Source of the DNA: Microcaldota archaeon
GTDB taxonomy: Archaea; Micrarchaeota; Micrarchaeia; Micrarchaeales; CABMGC01
Assembly (NCBI GenBank): GCA_021851985.1
Contig: JAJZOS010000032.1
Location: forward strand, 1-8,500
Length of the DNA: 8,500 nt
Reading direction: 5' to 3'
Below are positions 1 to 6,096 of the stretch, piece by piece. A program made the position numbers and the translations under genes. Position 1 is the stretch's first letter, and every line of letters begins with the position of its first letter. The notes below the pieces were generated by a model. It did not search any database and was not told the origin of the DNA. It saw only the letters and a list, made by a program, of their open reading frames with translations.

Positions 1-286
1 GACCCAGCCTATTGCATACAGAAATATTGAGCGGTTTTAGGTTTACGCCCACAAAATAAGTATGGTTTATCCCACCGTCATACTGGTAAATATCTTGAAC
101 TGCAGAAAAGTTTTGTTTCGTGCTGGAAAGGTGCGGCATAATTGTGCTTTTTGTATAGTTTGATGGCATAACACGGTTGGAAATTTCAAAAGCCGTAAGA
201 AGCAGTACAGAAACTATCAATGCTGCGGCAACTAGATATATAAGTTGATAATTGCTTCTCCTGCTCCCTCTTTTCCTTTTAGCCAT
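1..286 (-). CDS. N-terminally anchored membrane protein, partial (3' end outside window)
   Basis: This reading frame has no stop codon in the 95 codons visible and runs off the left edge, so only the N-terminus can be described. It begins with a strongly basic cytoplasmic stretch (MAKRKRGSRRS), followed by one hydrophobic segment at about residues 14-34. The remainder is polar and presumably extracellular, with four N-glycosylation sequons (N43-Y-T, N59-F-S, N74-H-T, N87-I-S) and one cysteine near residue 91. This is the signature of a type II membrane protein or an uncleaved signal anchor. ATG at 286 is preferred because GTGATC, complementary to the archaeal 16S 3' end, sits just upstream. 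In-frame ATGs at 307 and 316 are alternatives that would add 7 or 10 residues. It is transcribed divergently from the surface-protein operon at 414. I do not recognise the family. The composition resembles the sequon-rich surface protein next door, so a cell-envelope role is inferred. Confidence 0.7.
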   Translation of the reverse strand, partial: MAKRKRGSRRSNYQLIYLVAAALIVSVLLLTAFEISNRVMPSNYTKSTIMPHLSSTKQNFSAVQDIYQYDGGINHTYFVGVNLKPLNISVCNRLG

Positions 287-288
287 AC

Positions 289-294
289 GATCAC
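289..294 (-). promoter_or_regulatory. Ribosome binding site deciding the start at 286
   Basis: On the minus strand GTGATC lies 2 bases before ATG 286. It matches the distal part of the archaeal consensus GGAGGTGATC, and aligned on that consensus the core would sit about 7 bases from the ATG, a normal distance. This favours 286 over the in-frame ATGs at 307 and 316. Confidence 0.5.
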
Positions 295-370
295 TTATGC
301 TTTCCATGTAATGCATAAGAAATTTTCTACAAAATGTCAAAGGCCGACTCAAGCTGCATCCAAACTGCGT

Positions 371-382
371 CAAGTATAAATC
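371..382. promoter_or_regulatory. TATA-like element in the divergent 287-413 region, possibly serving both directions
   Basis: The plus strand reads AAGTATAAATCC. Read forward, a TATA box here places transcription start near 402-404, about 10 bases before the TTG at 414, which suits a short-leader archaeal gene. Read on the minus strand it is GGATTTATACTT, which would start the 286 gene near 349 and give a leader of roughly 60 bases. No other convincing TATA box was seen in this 127-bp gap. Assignment is by motif and spacing only. Confidence 0.4.
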
Positions 383-399
383 CTTTGTCTTCAATATTT

Positions 400-407
400 G
401 GAAGGGT
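400..407 (+). promoter_or_regulatory. Purine-rich possible ribosome binding site for the TTG start at 414
   Basis: GGAAGGGT ends 6 bases before TTG 414. It is an imperfect match to GGAGGT. It would also lie 1 base from the out-of-frame ATG at 409, too close to serve that codon well, which mildly supports initiation at TTG 414. Confidence 0.35.
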
Positions 408-413
408 AATGTT

Positions 414-2309
414 TTGCGTGCAATCGCATTTTTGAGTATCGGCATTATGCTCTTACTATTTACCAGTACTCCCTACGCTGCTCAAGTGCGCTCTGGGAGT
501 TGCAACTTCTCTGTATCAACTAGTGAAATGAACTATTCAATAAATAGTACCGCTTGTCCTTCATTCAATATTACATTCGCTGCAAACATAACCAATTCTA
601 AGCTTTACTGTTCTGCCGGCAAGCTTGAAAACGGAACTGTAAATGTTGCCGAAGGCGATTCAAATGTCAGCCTATATGATTGTGCCTTCTCTAATTCAAC
701 ATTTAAGATTGGCGCCAATTCGAGCGTGAATGTGGTAAACCCTGCAAACAGGAATTTTACTGTTCACCCACTCGGTATTAATTCCATACTAACTATAGCA
801 TATACATTCAATATCAAGGTCTTTGAACCTGGCGGCTACAATACCACCAAAATATTTGGAAACAGGGTAGGCGCATTCAGTTACATACTTCCATCATTTA
901 ATAACAAAATAAAGCTCAATAGCACTGAACTGCAGATGGTGCCATCATACAATCAAACAATACTCCGAATAATAAAAAGTGTAAGATCCAGCAACTACTT
1001 TCCCGGATATGGCGTATATGGGGAAAATTCATCTGCGTTGTACTTTAACCCTTCGGGCAAAGACATAATATCCAACAAGACATTTCTCCTGCCTTATGAA
1101 ACGTATGCAAATACCTCTATTCTGCGCTATAATCCATATATAGTAGATTATTCATTTTTTGCATACGACCAGCTGGTAATGTTTAATATTAACATCACGA
1201 AACCGACTGTGCTCACACCACTGTACATACAGCCTGTTTATCCTACATTTAATTTTAATATTCTTCCTGACAATGGCAAGAAAAATCTTACTATAAAATG
1301 GATTGAAGTGTTGCCGAATAATGACACGGCGTGGAATTTTACTTCTTACATATACAGATACAATGCGGACCATGGATTCTCACTAAATCCTAATGAAAAA
1401 CCGCCCGCTAATGGTTCGTCGTTCGTTGAGGAAGTGTCATATCCTAAATACAATAACTATACGTATCTGCAAGGTTACAAAGCTTACCTTATAAATTATA
1501 CCAGCCAGATTGGCATAGGAATGAATTCTTCCATTATATTCACTAATGGCTCGATACCGAATGTCGGAACATTTATACAAGACTCAACCACGCCATCATT
1601 TAGCTATGGTATAGGGTTTTGTAGCAATACCTATGGCAGCTCAAAGCCTTTTGCAAAAGTGGTTTCAAGCGGAAGCTACAGTGTTTCACAAAACATATAC
1701 CCTTTGATATCCGAATCAGAGCCACGCACAGTCTACGGGGCAATATGCGGAATAGGGGTTTACGTAGAGGGCAAAAATATTGAGATAAATTGCAATGCAA
1801 ACCAGATAAACAGCACATTGTCTGGGTTTTATGTGAATAACTCTGACAATATAACAATAGAGAACTGTAACCTCAATGGAGGCGGCATAAACATAGTCAA
1901 TTCAACCAATGTAACTTTCTATAACACCCGTTTAAACGGTTCGCTAGGCAACATTACCAACGGCATAACAGTGAATAATTCTAATTACCTATCCTTCTAC
2001 AATACCATTGTGTCCGGCTATAAAAACAGTCATATAATTACCAATTCGAACAACGTGGAATTCTCAAACCAACCACAATCCTCTACGACTATAGCGCCAA
2101 ACACTAATTCTACAACAGTAAAAAATGAACTCCATTCCGACAAAACCCTTCAAGATACAATACTTATAATGTCAATTGTGATAATAGCAGTGGCATACGT
2201 ATACGCATTCGCAAGGTTCCAGTATAAGCCGTCAAAGAAGATGGCCAAAAATCTCCCAACGCAATACCGTAAGAAAGCCTGGCATGCAAAAAAGAGGGTT
2301 AATCATTAA
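414..2309 (+). CDS. Sequon-rich surface protein with beta-helix repeats and C-terminal membrane anchor
   Basis: This 631-residue protein is predicted to be exported and displayed on the cell surface. Residues 1-23 form a signal peptide with a hydrophobic core (IMLLLF) and a likely cleavage site after PYAA. By hand count the ectodomain carries more than 30 N-X-S/T sequons plus several cysteines (for example in SGSCNFS and LYCSAG). Residues about 450-556 hold short repeats of the NosD/PbH1 right-handed beta-helix style, of about 20-26 residues each, starting near 471, 491, 517 and 539; the repeated core reads like VNSTNVTFYN. Residues about 582-601 are a transmembrane helix. The last 29 residues are a lysine/arginine-rich cytoplasmic tail. 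No catalytic motif was recognised; adhesin, S-layer-associated or sugar-binding roles are possible. The start is a TTG, because no in-frame ATG exists before residue 12. It is the first gene of an operon with the glycosyltransferase 9 bases downstream, suggesting it may be a substrate. The domain layout is clear; the function is unknown. Confidence 0.8.
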   Translation: MRAIAFLSIGIMLLLFTSTPYAAQVRSGSCNFSVSTSEMNYSINSTACPSFNITFAANITNSKLYCSAGKLENGTVNVAEGDSNVSLYDCAFSNSTFKIGANSSVNVVNPANRNFTVHPLGINSILTIAYTFNIKVFEPGGYNTTKIFGNRVGAFSYILPSFNNKIKLNSTELQMVPSYNQTILRIIKSVRSSNYFPGYGVYGENSSALYFNPSGKDIISNKTFLLPYETYANTSILRYNPYIVDYSFFAYDQLVMFNINITKPTVLTPLYIQPVYPTFNFNILPDNGKKNLTIKWIEVLPNNDTAWNFTSYIYRYNADHGFSLNPNEKPPANGSSFVEEVSYPKYNNYTYLQGYKAYLINYTSQIGIGMNSSIIFTNGSIPNVGTFIQDSTTPSFSYGIGFCSNTYGSSKPFAKVVSSGSYSVSQNIYPLISESEPRTVYGAICGIGVYVEGKNIEINCNANQINSTLSGFYVNNSDNITIENCNLNGGGINIVNSTNVTFYNTRLNGSLGNITNGITVNNSNYLSFYNTIVSGYKNSHIITNSNNVEFSNQPQSSTTIAPNTNSTTVKNELHSDKTLQDTILIMSIVIIAVAYVYAFARFQYKPSKKMAKNLPTQYRKKAWHAKKRVNH

Positions 2310-2318
2310 GTTGAGGAA

Positions 2319-4109
2319 ATGCTACCATTTTTATACCTGATAAATCCCGCATCAGAGTTAATCAACTACTTCAAACTGGATTTCGAAGTATACTTCTACT
2401 ACTATGCTGCACTGCTTGCTGCGCTTATAATTGCAATCGCCATTGCAGCACCAAGCCTTGCGAAATACTCTCTAAAAATAAGGAAACGCAACCTAGGAAT
2501 ATTGGCCCTAATAATAATTGCATTCTTTGCATCTGAAATCATTTTTGTTACTCCATTTCACTTGATATACAATGATGAATACATATATGAGAGCATCGCA
2601 AAAACCATGCTATACCAGCACGAATTTGGGATCTGCAGTTTCTCAAGTCAGTTATACTGTATCCCTGGAACGATAGGGATTTTCCACCAACCTGGCGGGT
2701 GGCCTTTAATAGAGGCTGTAGGATTTTCGATTTTCGGTGTTTCCAACAACGTGGCTTTTGATACTAACCTGCTTTTTGGGGCATTAAGCATATTCTTGAT
2801 ATTCCTGATTTCTATTGAGCTTTTCAGGGACGAGGGAGCTGCAATGCTCGCCTCGCTGATTTTCTCCTTCTTACCTCTTTTTGACACGTACGTCCGGACA
2901 GCAATACCTGATGTGTCCACGATGGTGTTTGAACTGCTTACCATATACCTTGGGCTATCTTACATGCGCACAAAGAAAACCTCGATAGGGGTGGCTACTG
3001 TTTTTGCAGCTTCATACACTCTCGTAACAAAAGTCGATGGTGTAATAGTAATACCGATGCTGCTCCTGCTCCTTATCTCCAACCGCAACATATTCGAGGG
3101 CAGAGCTGCAAAGAGGCAGGTAAAAATATTGGGCACATTAATAGTGCTATTCGTACTCGTGTCATCTCCTGCCCTAATATTCACCTACATTGCGAATCTG
3201 CATTCCTTTGGGGCAAACATATCTGCGGGCCAAACCAAGTTCGGACTTTCATATCTGGGTAACAACACGGTCAACAATGCGCTTTTCTTCTTAGGGGCGT
3301 ATGATTCCATACATGTCAGCAAGTACAACTATGTTTACCATGTGGAATTCCCTGTTGAAATTACGCTGTTGGGCATAATTGGCTTAATCTATCTGGGCAG
3401 AAGAGGCATGCGCAGGGAGCTGCTTTTCTTAGTAGGGTGGTTTGCATTGGTATTTATTTTTTATTCGAGCTACTATGCAGGAAGTACACTATACGGACTT
3501 GGAGTCGATACGCGATACTATCTTGCCGATTTTGCCGCATTGTCTATAATGGCGGGTGTAGGCGGGTCATACCTTTATTCAAAAGTTGCCCACGGCATAA
3601 ATGGCCCAAGCAAAAACGGATATGTCAAAAAACAATACATTGCTGTTTTTCTTGCAATCCTGATAATATCACAATCCTTATTTCAGTTCATAACCATAGT
3701 TTCACTGCCTCCTTCCAAAATCGCCACATACTCTGCAGAAAGGGCAGACGAGAGTTTCCTGCTGCAGCAATATACAAAGATACCAAGCGGATGCGCAGTG
3801 GCGACGTTCAAAGCGCCGTTTTGGTATGTGATGAACAAAAGCAACGTTTACGCCGCATGGCTGCCTCTCCCTGAATATCAGCAGTCAATTCAAAATATAT
3901 CGCACGGATGCCTGTACTTTGATTACGGTATAAGCTGCTATATCAATTCAACCGCGCAAGGAGGGCCGCAGAATACCCCTTCAACTTGTAATACTATAAT
4001 GTCCGATTACGTAACCCAACCAGTAAGTACATATAATTATAGGCAATTTGGGTGGAATGTCACTTTTGGATTGTATAAACTACTTGCAAAGCTCAACGAA
4101 ACTACATAA
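2319..4109 (+). CDS. GT-C membrane glycosyltransferase, PMT/ArnT-like
   Basis: This 596-residue polytopic protein probably moves a sugar from a polyprenyl-phosphate carrier onto a protein or lipid on the outer face of the membrane. About 11-12 hydrophobic segments precede a soluble C-terminal domain of about 130 residues (from about 463), which has several cysteines and sequons. Family hallmarks are visible. An acidic pair D86-E87 (NDEYIYE) sits in the first external loop, where GT-C enzymes carry their catalytic/metal-binding acids. FHQPGGWPL at 122-130 corresponds to the HPPG-like loop of PMT_2 proteins. RTAIPD at 193-198 and TKVDGVIVIP near 237 match later conserved positions. The start ATG at 2319 follows the upstream stop codon by 9 bases; GAGG at 2313-2316 is only 2 bases away, so initiation probably relies on coupling to the upstream gene. 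It could act on the sequon-rich neighbour or in lipid/cell-wall glycan modification. Sugar and acceptor cannot be read from sequence. Confidence 0.8.
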   Translation: MLPFLYLINPASELINYFKLDFEVYFYYYAALLAALIIAIAIAAPSLAKYSLKIRKRNLGILALIIIAFFASEIIFVTPFHLIYNDEYIYESIAKTMLYQHEFGICSFSSQLYCIPGTIGIFHQPGGWPLIEAVGFSIFGVSNNVAFDTNLLFGALSIFLIFLISIELFRDEGAAMLASLIFSFLPLFDTYVRTAIPDVSTMVFELLTIYLGLSYMRTKKTSIGVATVFAASYTLVTKVDGVIVIPMLLLLLISNRNIFEGRAAKRQVKILGTLIVLFVLVSSPALIFTYIANLHSFGANISAGQTKFGLSYLGNNTVNNALFFLGAYDSIHVSKYNYVYHVEFPVEITLLGIIGLIYLGRRGMRRELLFLVGWFALVFIFYSSYYAGSTLYGLGVDTRYYLADFAALSIMAGVGGSYLYSKVAHGINGPSKNGYVKKQYIAVFLAILIISQSLFQFITIVSLPPSKIATYSAERADESFLLQQYTKIPSGCAVATFKAPFWYVMNKSNVYAAWLPLPEYQQSIQNISHGCLYFDYGISCYINSTAQGGPQNTPSTCNTIMSDYVTQPVSTYNYRQFGWNVTFGLYKLLAKLNETT

Positions 4110-4111
4110 AC

Positions 4112-5812
4112 CTACGGCTTATAATACAGATTTCCACTGTTCTGTAGATCGACTACAGAGCTCAAGGAAGAACTCCTGTTTTCTACGCTGTAAAAATCGG
4201 AATAAAGTTTCATTCCACAGATTGCCGGATCGTATGCCCACTGCTCATCTATGCCCCACAAATTAAAGCTGTTTATCTCATCTATTGAAACTGTGTTTGG
4301 TATTACAACGTAACTTCCATTTGCTATCTGATTGCAGTTCGGCAGGTAAATCGTGCCGTAAGCACCGCTACCATAATTTGTCATGCTCACATTTTTGCTG
4401 TAACCGAGATAGTAATCTATATACGAAGTATCCAATGTCGGGGCGTAGACATTTATACTTCCGGATGAGCTAATATTCTTAAGTATGCTTGCAGCCGCAA
4501 TATTGTAATACATAGAATTCCTGTTTAAAATGTAATAATAGTAATCTATTGGCACTGATGTCAATAACAGCACGGCCAGCAACAACACTGCCAACACTAT
4601 TCCAACTTTGCGCTTTTTCCAATTCATCCTAGCTAGCTCTGCTACCGCAATCCCCAACACTACCAATATTGGTACTTCGGCTATCATAGCAAACCGCATA
4701 AGCTTATATATTGGGAAATAATGCGTCGGGCTCATGCTTCCAAATTCCATGTACATCAAAATGAAAACCGACCAGAGCAATGCTGGATATGCTTTCATTC
4801 TTTTTTTGTAAACGAGCGCTGCACCTCCAATCAGTGCAAAATATGGGAAAAGTCCGACGTCATTTGGGATAATCCTTTTTACCGAAAAAATTCCAAGATA
4901 AATCTGCTTAAGCCCATCAAATGCCTTGCCAATGTTAAATAGTGCTGCATTATATACAACAGAACTGAATCCATACGGGAAATATCCTCCTATATAAAAA
5001 TCGAGATTTGTGTTTGTATAAAATATTTCGTCAAAACCCCCTGCATTGCTGTAGTACCTGTTTGTGAACAGCATGTTGTAATATGGAATCCCATTAGCGA
5101 GAAATATGTTTGCTATTCCAAAAGCAGTCAGGCATGTAAGCAGCCCTATAAAATAATAGTACGGTTTTGCCCTAAATCTTAGCCGCTTCAACTTCATCAT
5201 TATGGTCTCTATAATTATGGCCAATGAAAGCATCAATATATAGATAAACGCCAACGGATTCACAGATGTTGCAGCAAAACCTACAAATCCGGAAAGCGAG
5301 TACAGAATCACGCTGTCCCTATCCCTGCCGTAGAAATACAGTAGAACTGAGAGCGAAATCAGAAGCACAAGAGGCAGCATCGGGCTCGGCGTAGTATTCC
5401 ACTTTAATGATGACGGATATATGGCAAACAGGAATGCTGATATAAGTCCTGCTTCTGGGCTATGAAACCTCTTTCCCAAAAGGAAAACCACAGGTATGGC
5501 AAGAACATAGCATACCAGGTCGTACATTCCGGCTGCTATGTTGTTGTAGCCAAGCAGACCTATCATAAACGCCATTGGGTAGTTATCTAGAAGCCTTATC
5601 GAAAAAACGTTTAAGTTTTCGCTAAAATTTCCAGCAAGTATGTTAGGGGCGAATGCCACATACTCAAAATCATCCCCATAAAGGCTCATGCCCTTGAAAA
5701 GCAGCGCAGAAACTGTTATCCCAAGCACTATTATCAGCGCCAGGATGTAATACTGGTTTTTTTGGATAAAACCTTCCTTATGCCTTGAATGACCATGTCC
5801 CATTGCCAACAC
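4112..5812 (-). CDS. Second GT-C-like membrane glycosyltransferase
   Basis: This 566-residue membrane protein has the GT-C architecture but diverges from its neighbour. A short histidine-rich cytoplasmic N-terminus (GHGHSRH) precedes the first hydrophobic segment at about 22-39. LYGDDFEY puts an acidic pair D47-D48 right after it, the usual catalytic site. SIRLLDNYPMAFMIGLLG at 71-88 takes the place of the HPPG loop. HSPEAGLISAFLFAIYPSS at 117-135 is typical of the family. About 10 or more membrane segments end near 420. They are followed by a soluble domain of about 145 residues with C493, C532 and sequons, probably on the outer face. The longest start is GTG at 5812; ATG at 5803 is an equally good choice, and neither has a strong ribosome binding site. 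The TATA box at 5841-5851 predicts a very short leader for either. It is convergent with the other glycosyltransferase, leaving 2 bases between stops. A glycosyl-transfer role is likely; donor and acceptor are unknown. Confidence 0.72.
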   Translation of the reverse strand: MLAMGHGHSRHKEGFIQKNQYYILALIIVLGITVSALLFKGMSLYGDDFEYVAFAPNILAGNFSENLNVFSIRLLDNYPMAFMIGLLGYNNIAAGMYDLVCYVLAIPVVFLLGKRFHSPEAGLISAFLFAIYPSSLKWNTTPSPMLPLVLLISLSVLLYFYGRDRDSVILYSLSGFVGFAATSVNPLAFIYILMLSLAIIIETIMMKLKRLRFRAKPYYYFIGLLTCLTAFGIANIFLANGIPYYNMLFTNRYYSNAGGFDEIFYTNTNLDFYIGGYFPYGFSSVVYNAALFNIGKAFDGLKQIYLGIFSVKRIIPNDVGLFPYFALIGGAALVYKKRMKAYPALLWSVFILMYMEFGSMSPTHYFPIYKLMRFAMIAEVPILVVLGIAVAELARMNWKKRKVGIVLAVLLLAVLLLTSVPIDYYYYILNRNSMYYNIAAASILKNISSSGSINVYAPTLDTSYIDYYLGYSKNVSMTNYGSGAYGTIYLPNCNQIANGSYVVIPNTVSIDEINSFNLWGIDEQWAYDPAICGMKLYSDFYSVENRSSSLSSVVDLQNSGNLYYKP

Positions 5813-5840
5813 TGATCGCTTACTGAAATTTAACAGCCCA

Positions 5841-5851
5841 AATTATATAAG
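5841..5851 (-). promoter_or_regulatory. TATA box for the 5812 glycosyltransferase gene
   Basis: The minus strand reads CTTATATAATT. With a TATA-to-start distance of about 26 bases, transcription would begin near 5820, giving a leader of about 8 bases to GTG 5812 or 17 to ATG 5803. A second TATA-like run (CATATATCAC, plus-strand 5851-5860) lies just upstream and is a weaker candidate. Confidence 0.5.
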
Positions 5852-5974
5852 TGATATATGTCTTTGCTGCATTATCAATACGGTTTATCTATCATAATTA
5901 ATATACTGCTAACAATACGCCATATCTGTTGTATATGAAAGCCGGGCCGCTGCTTGATCAGAACAAAACAAATC

Positions 5975-5984
5975 GATATAAATA
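5975..5984 (+). promoter_or_regulatory. TATA box for the DNA polymerase gene
   Basis: GATATAAATA is preceded by an A-rich stretch (ACAAAACAAATC) that could act as the TFB recognition element. The expected transcription start is near 6005, which leaves a leader of about 90 bases before the polymerase ATG. That is long for an archaeal gene and contains the repeat and hairpin described at 6013-6073. Confidence 0.45.
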
Positions 5985-6012
5985 TGAACGGCTAAGTTAA
6001 TAACGTGCAGCA

Positions 6013-6067
6013 GGCTTTGCCTTCAACATGCAGCAGCTTAAGCTTGCAAAGGTCAAATGGCAAAGTT
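6013..6067 (+). other. Possible leader hairpin with two competing pairings
   Basis: CTTTGCC at 6015-6021 is the perfect complement of GGCAAAG at 6059-6065, and G-U pairs at 6013-6014 with 6066-6067 extend the stem to 9 pairs around a 37-base loop. The shorter CTTTGC at 6015-6020 can instead pair with GCAAAG at 6046-6051 in the first repeat unit. Within the loop lies the perfect palindrome AGCTTAAGCT (6035-6044). The pairing is seen by eye; its stability was not computed. Confidence 0.3.
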
Positions 6068-6073
6068 CTAATG
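6046..6073 (+). repeat. Imperfect 14-bp tandem repeat in the polymerase leader
   Basis: Unit 1 (6046-6059) is GCAAAGGTCAAATG and unit 2 (6060-6073) is GCAAAGTTCTAATG. They abut directly and agree at 12 of 14 positions. The repeat ends 23 bases before the polymerase start codon. No function is known to me. Confidence 0.6.
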
Positions 6074-6087
6074 GCTGTTAGCGGTAT

Positions 6088-6091
6088 AGGT
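6088..6091 (+). promoter_or_regulatory. Short ribosome binding site for the polymerase
   Basis: AGGT ends 5 bases before ATG 6097 and matches the centre of GGAGGTGATC. The next in-frame codon upstream that matters is a stop (TAG 6079-6081), so 6097 is the first ATG available to the polymerase frame. Confidence 0.4.
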
Positions 6092-6096
6092 ACAAA

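Noticed and set aside
3437..3874. 145-codon open frame on the plus strand inside the 2319-4109 glycosyltransferase
   Set aside because: It lies wholly within a well-supported gene in another frame, and its translation is rich in Cys, Arg and His with no domain or coherent hydrophobic pattern.
6071..6073. ATG upstream of the polymerase as an alternative start
   Set aside because: It is out of frame with the polymerase (26 bases from ATG 6097), and the polymerase frame has a stop at 6079-6081.
5813..6096. tRNA or C/D box RNA in the intergenic region
   Set aside because: No cloverleaf with a T-loop sequence and no RUGAUGA/CUGA box pair could be found on either strand by eye.
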